10,913 nt of DNA, taken from the NCBI GenBank assembly GCA_905480305.1, contig CAJQPV010000304.1, positions 1-10,913 of the forward strand. Direction: 5' to 3'. The notes beneath the pieces were generated by a model that had not been told where the DNA came from, did no database searches, and worked only from the letters and a program-made list of their open reading frames with translations. Positions within the stretch are counted from its first letter, which is position 1, and each line of letters starts with the position of its first letter. This DNA is from an uncultured Gammaproteobacteria bacterium. GTDB taxonomy: Bacteria; Pseudomonadota; Gammaproteobacteria; UBA9214. The position numbers were made by a program, and so were the translations under genes. Below are positions 1 to 7,016 of the stretch, one piece after another.

Positions 1-462
1 GCTTTACTGGAATCACGCGGCTTTACCGAAGAAGATTTCGCCCGCTCGCATCCCGGCGGCACTCTCGGACGCCGCTTGCTGCTGCTGATTGACGACCTGA
101 TGCACACCGGTGATGCCATCCCCCGCGTCGAACTGACAACACCGCTGAGTGATGCCCTGCTGGAAATGACCCGCAAGGGTTTGGGCATGACCGCTATCAT
201 CGACACCCGGGGGGAACTGGCAGGCATTTTTACCGATGGCGACCTGCGCCGCACCATTGACAACAAGGTCGATCTGAACGAGGCACTCATCAGCGAGGTC
301 ATGACAGCTGATTGCAAGACCATACACCCTGGCATGCTGGCTGCCGAAGCGTTGCAAATCATGGACAGCACCAAGATCAATGCCCTGCCGGTCGTCAACG
401 AGAATAATGAACTGGTCGGCGCACTCAACATGCATGACTTGCTGCGCGCCGGCGTGGTATAA
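1..462 (+). CDS. kdsD: Arabinose-5-phosphate isomerase, 3' part (SIS end plus two CBS domains)
   Basis: The open frame runs from the first base of the window to the TAA at 460-462, giving the last 153 residues of a protein usually about 320-330 long; the 5' half lies outside. KdsD interconverts ribulose-5-phosphate and arabinose-5-phosphate in the cytoplasm, the first committed step towards Kdo for lipid A/LPS. The visible start contains the family stretch FARSHPGG followed by LGRR, which marks the end of the sugar-isomerase (SIS) domain. Two CBS domains follow: residues about 31-90 of the fragment (with the IFTDGDLRR motif) and about 95-150 (ALPVVNENNELVGALNMHDLL). The next gene, kdsC, acts two steps later in the same pathway and starts 17 bases downstream. 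A start codon inside this stretch would cut off part of the conserved domain, so it is a window truncation, not a short gene. Confidence 0.95.
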   Translation, partial: ALLESRGFTEEDFARSHPGGTLGRRLLLLIDDLMHTGDAIPRVELTTPLSDALLEMTRKGLGMTAIIDTRGELAGIFTDGDLRRTIDNKVDLNEALISEVMTADCKTIHPGMLAAEALQIMDSTKINALPVVNENNELVGALNMHDLLRAGVV

Positions 463-479
463 AAAAACGGACCCTCCTT

Positions 480-1001
480 ATGAAAGACATCCTCGAAAAA
501 GCCGCAAATATTCGTCTCTTGATCTTTGATGTTGATGGCGTGCTTACCGATGGCAGCCTGTTCATCGGTGATGACGGGCAGGAATACAAGGCTTTCAACT
601 CGCGTGACGGACACGGCATCAAAATGCTGCAGAAGCACGGTGTCATTGTCGCTATCATCACCGGACGAACTTCAAAAGTCGTCGAGCATCGCATGAAAAA
701 CCTGGGGGTGACGCATGTCTACCAGGGCAAACTGCACAAGCTTCCGGCCTACGAGGAACTGGCGGAAAAACTCGCTATCAGCGCAGAGCAAACCGCCTAT
801 GTCGGTGATGATGTCGTTGACCTGCCAGTGATGCGAAAAGTCGGGCTGGCAATCGCGGTGCAGGACGCCCATCCACTGGTGCGCACCCACAGTCACTGGC
901 AGACCCCCAGCGGTGGTGGACGCGGTGCCGCACGCGATGTGTGTGAAATGCTGATGGAAGCCAAAGGCGTATTGCAAGCCGAACTGGACAGCTATTTGTG
1001 A
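480..1001 (+). CDS. kdsC: 3-deoxy-D-manno-octulosonate 8-phosphate phosphatase
   Basis: A 173-residue HAD-superfamily phosphatase of the compact, cap-less KdsC type. It hydrolyses Kdo-8-phosphate to Kdo and phosphate in the cytoplasm, and members work as tetramers. The motifs are all visible: motif I FDVDGVLTDG with nucleophile D17 and acid/base D19; motif II TGR at about residues 61-63; the lysine-containing QGKLHK stretch near residue 80; and motif IV VGDDVVDLPVM with Mg-binding D110/D111. The C-terminal GGGRGAARDVCEML segment matches the loop that reaches a neighbouring active site in the tetramer. The ATG at 480 gives the normal length, but no good ribosome binding site precedes it. The stop overlaps the GTG start of lptC. 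Family membership is certain, and the position after kdsD supports KdsC over other HAD enzymes. Confidence 0.95.
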   Translation: MKDILEKAANIRLLIFDVDGVLTDGSLFIGDDGQEYKAFNSRDGHGIKMLQKHGVIVAIITGRTSKVVEHRMKNLGVTHVYQGKLHKLPAYEELAEKLAISAEQTAYVGDDVVDLPVMRKVGLAIAVQDAHPLVRTHSHWQTPSGGGRGAARDVCEMLMEAKGVLQAELDSYL

Positions 1002-1561
1002 ACATCAGGCAAGCCGCGCTGTTTGCACTATTGCTGCTGGTCGTCATTGGCACCGGCTGGTTTCTGGACAAACAGAGTGTCAACCGTCTGCCCGCCAGCG
1101 TCAGCGAAACCGGTCCCGACTCGTTTGTAGAAGATATTAATCTCGCCGTCATGGATGAGCAGGGGCAGCTGAAATACCGGCTCAAGGCTGAGCACATGAC
1201 CCATTTCCCGAACGAAGACCTGCTCAGACTGACCGGTCCTGATATTGATGTCATGCATACAGACGGGACGGCCTGGCGCATTATTGCCGAGCGCGGCGAG
1301 GCCGCTACCGCCGGTGACCGTATCTGGTTGCTGGGCGCAGTTGATATTCGCCGTCCCGGCAGCGCTACCAATGGCGCAATTCACGTGCTAACCCGTGACC
1401 TGCTGGTTAAACCCGAGGAAGACATGGCCGAAACAGACAAGGCCGCCACGATTACCGGTAATCGCTATGAAATCAACGCCCTGGGGATGAAGGCATATTT
1501 CAGAACCGGCACCCTGGAACTGCTTTCCCGGGTGAAGGGAACTATAGATGGCGCAGGCTGA
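998..1561 (+). CDS. lptC: LPS export system periplasmic bitopic protein LptC
   Basis: A 187-residue protein starting with GTG at 998, which overlaps the kdsC stop as GTGA. It has a single N-terminal membrane anchor (about residues 6-22, ALFALLLLVVIGTGWFL) followed by a periplasmic beta-jellyroll (LptC/OstA-like) domain. LptC sits in the inner membrane with LptB2FG and passes lipopolysaccharide to LptA. Length is close to that of E. coli LptC (191). Sequence conservation in this family is low, so the call rests on the anchor plus beta-rich domain, the size, and the invariant position between kdsC and lptA. Its 3' end overlaps the lptA start by 14 bases (1548-1561), another sign of coupled translation. 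Confidence 0.92.
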   Translation: MNIRQAALFALLLLVVIGTGWFLDKQSVNRLPASVSETGPDSFVEDINLAVMDEQGQLKYRLKAEHMTHFPNEDLLRLTGPDIDVMHTDGTAWRIIAERGEAATAGDRIWLLGAVDIRRPGSATNGAIHVLTRDLLVKPEEDMAETDKAATITGNRYEINALGMKAYFRTGTLELLSRVKGTIDGAG

Positions 1562-2093
1562 CGAACATAAAACAGCCCGGCTGCTGGGCGCTGCATTGCT
1601 GCTGTGCATACTGCCGGTCACCGGCTGGGGACTGAGCAGTGATCGCAGTCAAGCGATGAATATCGAGGCTGACAGGGCGACGCTGAATGAAAAAACCGGC
1701 AACAGTATTTATGAAGGCAATGTACATGTACAACAAGGTACCCTCGTTCTCGAAGGCAACAAAATGACGGTACAACTCAGCAACAATGACATCGACACCA
1801 TCATCCTGACCGGCAACCCGGCTACCTACCGGCAACGCCCGGATGGCAAGGATACCGACCAGCATGCCGAGGCCGCTCGTATCGAATATCACGCCGCAGA
1901 AGACCGCATCATCCTGCTTGAGAATGCCCGTATCTGGCAATCCGGTGCCGAGGAGTTCCGCAGTGACCGCATTGTCTTCAACCTGAAGAGTAATACCGTC
2001 AATGCCGGCGGCAACAATCCCGGTGACCGCGTCCGCATCACCCTGCAGCCCGGCAGTAAAAAAGACGGGCAACTTCCCGTGCCGCCGCCATGA
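1548..2093 (+). CDS. lptA: LPS transport periplasmic bridge protein LptA
   Basis: A 181-residue exported protein. A short charged n-region is followed by a hydrophobic core (about residues 11-26, [16 protein letters not shown]), consistent with a Sec signal peptide cleaved near residues 27-30. The mature part has the OstA/LptA beta-jellyroll pattern, beginning with [15 protein letters not shown] and continuing with [19 protein letters not shown], which is typical of LptA. LptA oligomers form the periplasmic bridge carrying LPS from LptC to LptD at the outer membrane. The C-terminus is polar and proline-rich (QLPVPPP), as in many LptA proteins. It overlaps lptC upstream by 14 bases and lptB downstream by ATGA. 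I found no clear sigma-E promoter in front of it, unlike the arrangement known in E. coli. Confidence 0.94.
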   Translation: MAQADEHKTARLLGAALLLCILPVTGWGLSSDRSQAMNIEADRATLNEKTGNSIYEGNVHVQQGTLVLEGNKMTVQLSNNDIDTIILTGNPATYRQRPDGKDTDQHAEAARIEYHAAEDRIILLENARIWQSGAEEFRSDRIVFNLKSNTVNAGGNNPGDRVRITLQPGSKKDGQLPVPPP

Positions 2094-2815
2094 GTGTACT
2101 CAATGCCAACAAACTCGGTAAAAGCTACCAGTCACGTCGCGTGGTTGATGAGGTCTCTCTGAGCGTCAGCAGCGGACAGGTCGTTGGACTGCTCGGGCCC
2201 AATGGTGCCGGCAAGACGACCTGCTTCTACATGATTGTCGGCCTGGTACCCTGCGGCGAAGGCAGCATCGAGATTGATGACGTCGACCTGACCGGCCAGC
2301 CGATGCACCTGCGCGCGCTGCACGGTCTCGGCTACCTGCCACAGGAAGCCTCGGTTTTCAGAAAGCTGTCGGTTGCCGACAACATCATGGCAGTGCTTGA
2401 ACTACGCAAGGGTCTCAACAAGGCACAACGCAAGCAGACACTGGAATCGCTGTTGCATGAATTACATATCGGGCACCTCGTTGACCAGCCGGCTGTCAGT
2501 CTCTCCGGTGGCGAACGGCGACGCGTTGAAATTGCCCGTGCCCTGGCAGCCAATCCACGCTTTATCCTGCTGGACGAGCCATTTGCAGGGGTAGACCCGA
2601 TCTCGGTGGTGGATATTCAGAACATTATCCAGCAGCTGTGTGAACGCGACATCGGCATCCTTATTACCGACCACAATGTGCGCGAAACGCTGGGCATCTG
2701 CCACCATGCCTATATACTCAATGAAGGCCGCGTAATTGCCGCAGGAACGCCAGAAGTTGTCCTTAACAATCAACAGGTAAGAGACGTCTACCTGGGCAGT
2801 GATTTTCGTCTCTAA
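2090..2815 (+). CDS. lptB: LPS export ABC transporter ATP-binding protein LptB
   Basis: A 241-residue ABC ATPase that powers LPS extraction from the inner membrane as LptB2FGC. Visible motifs are Walker [10 protein letters not shown] (residues about 36-44), the Q-loop region [14 protein letters not shown], the signature [15 protein letters not shown], Walker [13 protein letters not shown] and the H-loop TDHNVRETL. The GVDPISV and DHNVRETL forms are characteristic of LptB and its close relatives of the branched-chain amino-acid ATPase group. The size matches E. coli LptB (241). Its ATG overlaps the lptA stop (ATGA at 2090-2093). It is followed by the only sizeable gap in the left half of the cluster, which contains promoter signals for rpoN. 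No terminator hairpin with a T-tract was seen after its TAA. Confidence 0.97.
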   Translation: MSVLNANKLGKSYQSRRVVDEVSLSVSSGQVVGLLGPNGAGKTTCFYMIVGLVPCGEGSIEIDDVDLTGQPMHLRALHGLGYLPQEASVFRKLSVADNIMAVLELRKGLNKAQRKQTLESLLHELHIGHLVDQPAVSLSGGERRRVEIARALAANPRFILLDEPFAGVDPISVVDIQNIIQQLCERDIGILITDHNVRETLGICHHAYILNEGRVIAAGTPEVVLNNQQVRDVYLGSDFRL

Positions 2816-2839
2816 ACCATGATCCGGATACGATAACGA

Positions 2840-2867
2840 TTGTATGGCACGGAAAATGCTCTATACT
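2840..2867 (+). promoter_or_regulatory. Candidate sigma-70 promoter for rpoN, overlapping the -24/-12 element
   Basis: TATACT at 2862-2867 is one base from the TATAAT -10 consensus. The best -35 is poor: TTGTAT at 2840-2845, with a 16-base spacer. If used, transcription would begin near 2874. This element physically overlaps the sigma-54-like site, so the two holoenzymes could not occupy it together. The -10 is good and the -35 weak, so this is a moderate call. Confidence 0.4.
2845..2860 (+). promoter_or_regulatory. Candidate sigma-54 (-24/-12) promoter upstream of rpoN
   Basis: The 16 bases TGGCACGGAAAATGCT match the sigma-54 consensus TGGCACG-N4-TTGCW at every defined position except one: A instead of T in the first position of TTGC. 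The invariant GG (2846-2847) and GC (2858-2859) are exactly 10 bases apart, as required. The predicted start of transcription is near 2871, about 43 bases before the rpoN ATG. Sigma-54 promoters need an enhancer-binding activator, and I could not recognise its site here; the upstream DNA is lptB coding sequence. If real, this would make rpoN autoregulated. The match is seen directly; its function is inferred. Confidence 0.55.
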
Positions 2868-2893
2868 TTTTACAAGGACGCGATGACAACTGG

Positions 2894-2917
2894 ATGTCTC
2901 TAGAAAAAAATATATGA
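2894..2917 (+). other. Possible upstream ORF (7 codons) overlapping the rpoN start
   Basis: ATG at 2894 opens a seven-codon frame (MSLEKNI) whose TGA overlaps the rpoN ATG as ATGA, the same junction used elsewhere in this cluster. Just upstream, a second tiny frame (MTTGCL, 2883-2903) is preceded by AAGGA at 2874-2878. rpoN itself has no good Shine-Dalgarno sequence at the usual distance, only an A-rich run. The uORFs could load ribosomes for rpoN by coupling, but such short frames also arise by chance. Confidence 0.2.
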
Positions 2918-4365
2918 AGCAATCACTTCAACTCAAAATTGGTCAACATCTGACCATGACCCCCCAGTTGCAACAGGCAATTCGCCTGCTGCAGCTCTCG
3001 ACCCTGGAATTACAGGCGGAAGTTCAGGATGCACTGGAATCAAATCCAATGCTGGAGCAGGACGAGGGGAACACCGAGGCACCGGAAACAGATCCAGCCG
3101 TAAATAACACGGAAGCGGATGCGGCCGTCCCTGCCAAAGAAGGCGAAGTTGACAACATTCCTGAAGACCTGCCTATCGACAGCAGCTGGGAAGACGTATT
3201 TGATACCGGCGCGACCACCTACAGCGCGCCGGAAGGTGATGGCACACGCGACCTGCTGGAGAGAGTCACTGTCAGCAGCGGCAGTCTGCGCGACCACCTG
3301 GTGTGGCAGCTGGAACTGACACACTTTTCTGACAGCGATGAACATATTGCACGCATTATCATCGATTCAATAGATGATGACGGCTACCTGCCGGTCAGCA
3401 CACAAGACATTCACAGTAACCTCGACGCGCGTCTGGATATCGACCACGATGAGGTCGAAGCCGTGTTGCACCGTATCCAGCAGTTCGACCCGATAGGCGT
3501 TGGCGCACGCAATCTGCAGGAAAGCCTGCAAACACAATTGCAACACTTTGATCCGGAAACACCGTGGCTGAAAGAAGCGAGGATACTGCTGCGCAACTAT
3601 TTCAACCTGCTCAGCAATCGTGACTACACCCGCCTCGGCAGAAAACTGAAATTGACTACGGATGACCTGCAACATGTCATCCACCTGATTCAGTCGCTAA
3701 ACCCGCGCCCCGGCTCACGTTTCAACACCACGGAACCTGAATACATTGTCCCGGATGTATTTGTTACCCAGAAGAACGGTAAATGGAAGGTGGAACTCAA
3801 CATCGATTCCATGCCCAAGCTGCGCATCAACAACATGTATGCCAAACTGATCAAACGCGGCAGTGACAGCAAGGATAATAATTTCCTGCGTAACAATCTG
3901 CAGGAGGCGCGCTGGTTTCTGAAAAGCCTGCAGAGCCGGCATGAGACCCTGATGAAGGTCGCTACCTGCATCGTTGACCGCCAACAGGGCTTTTTCGAAC
4001 ATGGCGAGGAAGCCATGAAGCCCATGGTACTGCGCAGCATTGCCGAGACCATTGAAATGCACGAGTCTACCGTTTCGCGCGTCACCACCAGAAAATACAT
4101 GCACACACCCAGCGGCATCTATGAATTCAAATATTTCTTCTCCAGCCACGTCAGCACTGAGGCCGGTGGAGAATGTTCGGCAACAGCCATTCGCGCAATC
4201 ATCAAAAAACTGGTTGCAGCCGAAAACCCGGCGAAACCGCTCAGCGACAACAAGATGGCTGCGGTACTCGCCGAACAGGGTATCAATGTAGCAAGGCGGA
4301 CTATTGCCAAGTACCGGGAATCGCTCTCGATTTCACCATCCAATGAACGTAAACGCCTAGCCTAG
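2914..4365 (+). CDS. rpoN: RNA polymerase sigma-54 factor
   Basis: A 483-residue sigma-54, close to the usual length (about 480-500). Region I is Gln/Leu-rich at residues 1-50 (LTMTPQLQQAIRLLQLST), the part that interacts with AAA+ activators and the -12 fork. Region II (about 50-105) is acidic and variable, with many Asp/Glu. The core-binding domain spans about 120-300 (including the GVGARNLQESL and LNPRPGSRF motifs). The helix-turn-helix for -12 recognition lies near 375-400 (ETIEMHESTVSRVT), and the RpoN box ARRTIAKYRE at 460-469 contacts the -24 element. It directs core polymerase to -24/-12 promoters, commonly for nitrogen, motility and cell-envelope genes. It sits between lptB and hpf as in most gammaproteobacteria. 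All domains appear intact. Confidence 0.98.
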   Translation: MKQSLQLKIGQHLTMTPQLQQAIRLLQLSTLELQAEVQDALESNPMLEQDEGNTEAPETDPAVNNTEADAAVPAKEGEVDNIPEDLPIDSSWEDVFDTGATTYSAPEGDGTRDLLERVTVSSGSLRDHLVWQLELTHFSDSDEHIARIIIDSIDDDGYLPVSTQDIHSNLDARLDIDHDEVEAVLHRIQQFDPIGVGARNLQESLQTQLQHFDPETPWLKEARILLRNYFNLLSNRDYTRLGRKLKLTTDDLQHVIHLIQSLNPRPGSRFNTTEPEYIVPDVFVTQKNGKWKVELNIDSMPKLRINNMYAKLIKRGSDSKDNNFLRNNLQEARWFLKSLQSRHETLMKVATCIVDRQQGFFEHGEEAMKPMVLRSIAETIEMHESTVSRVTTRKYMHTPSGIYEFKYFFSSHVSTEAGGECSATAIRAIIKKLVAAENPAKPLSDNKMAAVLAEQGINVARRTIAKYRESLSISPSNERKRLA

Positions 4366-4387
4366 GCACCAACACAGGAGCATCACT

Positions 4388-4708
4388 ATGCAAATAAACC
4401 TGTCAGGACACCATGTAGACATAACAACACCATTGCGTGATTACGTCACCAGCAAGATGGAACGGCTGGAACGTCATTTCGACCAGGTTACAGATATTCA
4501 TGTTGTCCTTGGCGTAGAAAAACTGCGCCACAAGGCTGAAGCCACCATGCACATCAGTGGTGGAGACATCTTCGCCGATTCAGTTGAAGAGAACATGTAC
4601 GCCGCCATCGACGGCCTGGTCGACAAGCTCGACCGGCAACTGAAAAAACACAAGGAAAAAATCACTGACCATCATCGCAGCGAGGGATCGATAGCAAGAG
4701 AGCTGTAA
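4388..4708 (+). CDS. hpf: Ribosome hibernation promoting factor, short form
   Basis: A 106-residue protein of the HPF/YfiA (sigma-54 modulation) family, starting MQINLSGHHVDITTPLRDYV. This N-terminal beta-alpha-beta-beta-beta-alpha domain binds the 30S subunit in the mRNA/tRNA channel. The long C-terminal dimerisation domain of long-form HPF is absent, so with RMF it would act in 100S dimer formation as in E. coli (95 residues), though RMF is not in view. The basic tail from about residue 80 (KLDRQLKKHKEKI) is typical. A good ribosome binding site (CAGGAG, about 4374-4379) lies 8 bases before the ATG. It follows rpoN by 22 bases, the conserved position that gave the family its older 'sigma-54 modulation protein' name. 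Confidence 0.95.
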   Translation: MQINLSGHHVDITTPLRDYVTSKMERLERHFDQVTDIHVVLGVEKLRHKAEATMHISGGDIFADSVEENMYAAIDGLVDKLDRQLKKHKEKITDHHRSEGSIAREL

Positions 4709-4713
4709 GCACA

Positions 4714-4730
4714 GCCGGCAAGCCGCCGGC
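4714..4730 (+). other. GC-rich hairpin in the hpf-ptsN gap
   Basis: GCCGGC at 4714-4719 pairs perfectly with GCCGGC at 4725-4730 around the 5-base loop AAGCC. A competing pairing is also possible, GCAAG (4718-4722) with CTTGC (4731-4735). No T-tract follows, so it is not a classic intrinsic terminator. It may be an mRNA stability or processing element between hpf and ptsN. The pairing is visible; the role is inference. Confidence 0.4.
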
Positions 4731-4754
4731 CTTGCAGCGCTCATAACAAACATC

Positions 4755-5225
4755 ATGAACATTACAGATCTTTTAATACCGGAACGCGTTACTTGCTGTC
4801 ACGACGTTGGCAGCAAGAAACGCCTGCTGGAACATACCAGCGAATTACTGGCGAGCAGCTCCTTGCTGCTTTCAAAGAATGAAATTTTTGACGCCCTCAT
4901 CAGCCGGGAAAAACTCGGCAGTACCGGGCTCGGCAACGGCGTAGCCATCCCGCATGGCCGCATGGCATCACTGGAGAAACCGGTGTGCGCCTTCGTAAAA
5001 CTGGACACCCCGATAGATTTTGATGCCTCTGACGGGCAGCCTGTAGACCTGATTTTCGCCCTGCTGGTTCCGGAAGACTCAACAGAAGAGCACCTGCAGG
5101 TTCTGTCAACCATTGCGGAAATTTTCAGTAATGCCGGCATCAGCATGGCGTTACGGCAATGCGACACCGACAGCTGTCTGCTGGAGCAACTGAGCCAGTG
5201 GGAGGCACAGCGAATTTCTGCATGA
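4755..5225 (+). CDS. ptsN: PTS IIA-like nitrogen regulatory protein (EIIA-Ntr)
   Basis: A 156-residue EIIA of the fructose/mannitol fold. The phosphoacceptor is H67 in GVAIPHGR, within the LGSTGLGNGVAIPHG signature (E. coli PtsN uses His73). The downstream LLVPEDSTEEHLQVLSTIAEIF segment is the conserved partner stretch. EIIA-Ntr receives phosphate from an HPr-type carrier and regulates other proteins; in E. coli these include potassium transport and sensor kinases, and it transports no sugar. No strong Shine-Dalgarno precedes the ATG. The stop overlaps the hprK ATG (ATGA at 5222-5225). With ptsH and ptsI a few genes on, the entire relay for its phosphorylation is encoded here. Confidence 0.95.
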   Translation: MNITDLLIPERVTCCHDVGSKKRLLEHTSELLASSSLLLSKNEIFDALISREKLGSTGLGNGVAIPHGRMASLEKPVCAFVKLDTPIDFDASDGQPVDLIFALLVPEDSTEEHLQVLSTIAEIFSNAGISMALRQCDTDSCLLEQLSQWEAQRISA

Positions 5226-6163
5226 GCATAACCCTGGAAATTCAGACCCTGTACAAGGCCCTTCAGGAAAAGCTCGGACTGGTCTGGATAAGCGGCGAGC
5301 AATACAGCGAAAACCCGCTGCACTCGAACAAGGATGACTCACCCGAAATCTCACTGGTCGGCCATCTCAACCTTATTATCCGGCACCGCGTTCAAATCAT
5401 CGGCAAGCGGGAACTGGAATACCTCGACTCACTGAAGAAGAATTCCCGCAAGGATGCTGTCAGCCAGTTGTTTTCAGGACAGTCAACACTGGTCGTGATA
5501 GCAAACCGCTTGCCAGCACCGAACGACCTGCAGAACATGGCAACAACCAGCCGGACTCCGCTGCTCTCCAGCAGCCTGCCCAGCCAGGAAACCATCGAAA
5601 ACCTGCAGCATTACCTGGCGAATTACTTTGCCGAGAAAATCACCCTGCATGGTGTCTTCATGGAAGTCATGGGTACCGGTGTCCTGATAACCGGCGATTC
5701 CAGCATCGGCAAAAGTGAACTGGCACTGGAACTGATTACCCGCGGCCACCGGCTTATCGCCGACGACGCAACCGAGTTTTCGCGTGTGTCACCCGACACC
5801 CTGCTCGGCAGTTGCCCGGAGATGCTGCGCGATTTTCTCGAGGTGCGTGGCCTTGGCATATTAAACATTCGCGCCATGTTCGGTGCCAGCGCCATCAAAC
5901 AGCATCGCAACCTGCGCCTGATCATGGTCCTGCAGCAACTGGAAAATGCCACCCAGATGGACCGGCTGCATGGCAGCAAGCAGATGCGCAAGATACAGGA
6001 AGTCAATATCCCCGAGATCACCCTGCCGGTGGGGCCAGGCAGAAACCTCGCGGTACTGCTGGAAGCAGCGGTACGCAACCACATCCTCAATATCAAGGGA
6101 TATGACGCCAGCCAGGCCTTTATTGACCGGCAGAAACGGCGCCTTGAAAACGCCCACCAATGA
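5222..6163 (+). CDS. hprK: HPr kinase/phosphorylase
   Basis: A 313-residue bifunctional enzyme that phosphorylates HPr on Ser46 with ATP or PPi and removes that phosphate. The ATG at 5222 (overlapping the ptsN stop) is chosen because the frame upstream lies inside ptsN and the protein then begins with the family's N-terminal domain. The C-terminal kinase domain holds H143 in LHGVFMEV, Walker [10 protein letters not shown] (residues 158-166), ADD at 180-182 (catalytic-acid region), and the HPrK signature [16 protein letters not shown] near 206-221, followed by [14 protein letters not shown]. Walker A keeps the essential G-x4-GKS, but has Ser161 where many homologues have Gly. The stop overlaps the rapZ ATG (ATGA at 6160-6163). 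Presence of hprK between ptsN and rapZ is typical of many beta- and some gammaproteobacteria and is not found in enteric bacteria. Confidence 0.96.
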   Translation: MSITLEIQTLYKALQEKLGLVWISGEQYSENPLHSNKDDSPEISLVGHLNLIIRHRVQIIGKRELEYLDSLKKNSRKDAVSQLFSGQSTLVVIANRLPAPNDLQNMATTSRTPLLSSSLPSQETIENLQHYLANYFAEKITLHGVFMEVMGTGVLITGDSSIGKSELALELITRGHRLIADDATEFSRVSPDTLLGSCPEMLRDFLEVRGLGILNIRAMFGASAIKQHRNLRLIMVLQQLENATQMDRLHGSKQMRKIQEVNIPEITLPVGPGRNLAVLLEAAVRNHILNIKGYDASQAFIDRQKRRLENAHQ

Positions 6164-7016
6164 ACATGTCCATCATCAGCGGCCTGTCCGGCTCCGGCAA
6201 GAGTGTCGCCTTGCATGCGCTGGAAGACATGGACTATTACTGCATCGACAACCTCCCTGTTGGACTGCTGGAAGCCTTCGCTAACGAGATTCGTGAACAA
6301 ACCATCTCCGATGGCCGCAATGTCGCTGTTGCATTGATGCACGTAATCACCCGGACCAGCTGAGCAACTTTCCGAAAATCATTGCCAGCCTCAGAAGCCA
6401 GGGAATTATCTGCAACATCCTGTTCCTGCAGGCAGATGACGCCACGCTGCTGAAAAGATTCAGTGAAACCCGTCGCAAGCACCCGCTGTCCGGGGCTGAC
6501 ACACCGTTGGCAGACGCCATCAAGCGGGAGCGCAAGCTGCTCGGTCCGATCACTGCCAATGCAGATATGTTTATCGACACCAGTCGCACCAATGTTCATC
6601 AACTGCGCGACCTGGTAATGGAATCACTGGGGAAAAACCAGAAATCCGGCTTCTTGATGCTGTTACGATCTTTTGGTTACAAACATGGCATCCCCGGCGA
6701 TGCCGACTTCGTCTTTGATGCCCGCTGTCTTCCCAACCCGCACTGGCAAGCGGACCTGCGCCATCTGACCGGCAAGGACAGTGCGGTGGCTGACTACCTC
6801 GAACACGAAGAAGTCGCTCGCCTCTACTATCAGCAGCTGGAAGACTTTCTAACCACCTGGGTGCCCCACTTTCAGGCAGACAACCGCAGTTACCTGAGTA
6901 TCGCCATCGGTTGCACGGGCGGGCAACATCGTTCAGTGTATCTGGTTGAACGGCTGGCCCGCGAACTCAAAAGCCGGCTATGTGACATTGTTACAAGGCA
7001 CAGGGAACTCGAATGA
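6160..7016 (+). pseudogene. rapZ: RNase adapter protein RapZ, broken by a -1 frameshift
   Basis: Two adjacent frames together make one RapZ. The first, from ATG 6160, holds Walker A GLSGSGKS (residues 7-14) and YCIDNLP, runs to V57, then goes out of frame and stops at TGA 6361-6363 (67 residues). The second frame resumes at ATT 6333 as [14 protein letters not shown] and continues to the TGA at 7014-7016, with GYKHGIPGDADFVFDARCLP and the GCTGGQHRSVY signature intact. Between GTT (6328-6330) and ATT only two bases (GC) remain where a codon is expected, so one base is missing at about 6331-6332. Restoring it gives 285 residues, against 284 in E. coli. RapZ is a GTPase-fold adapter; in E. coli it delivers the GlmZ sRNA to RNase E and senses glucosamine-6-phosphate. 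There is no slippery heptamer, and no other damage was noticed, so this is either a very recent mutation or a base-calling error. The identity is certain; the state of the gene is not. Confidence 0.9.

Noticed and set aside
778..1371. Reverse-strand open frame (197 codons) opposite kdsC/lptC
   Set aside because: It lies antisense to two well-supported genes and has a low-complexity Ser/Arg-rich composition with no family motif. The same applies to the 9683-10261 reverse frame opposite mgtE.
1500..1550. Sigma-E promoter before lptA, as in E. coli
   Set aside because: GGAACT-like words occur near 1515 and 1539, but no matching -10 (TCTGA-like) lies at the right distance.
2816..2845. Terminator after lptB
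   Set aside because: Only a short ATCCGGAT palindrome and a CGATAACGAT repeat are visible. There is no stable stem followed by a T-run.
5159..5221. Longer HprK with 21 extra N-terminal residues
   Set aside because: The extension lies entirely within ptsN in another frame and does not resemble HprK. The ATG at 5222 overlaps the ptsN stop in the ATGA style of this cluster.
5623..6342. Long reverse-strand open frame (239 codons) opposite hprK/rapZ
   Set aside because: It is antisense to the highly conserved hprK kinase domain, its protein is Ser/Arg/Pro-rich without a recognisable domain, and it spans two real genes. It reads as a shadow of a GC-biased coding strand.
6322..6363. Programmed -1 frameshift in rapZ
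   Set aside because: No X-XXY-YYZ slippery heptamer occurs in the region where both frames are open. The switch falls in the middle of a conserved motif with one codon short by a base, which fits a deletion better than recoding.
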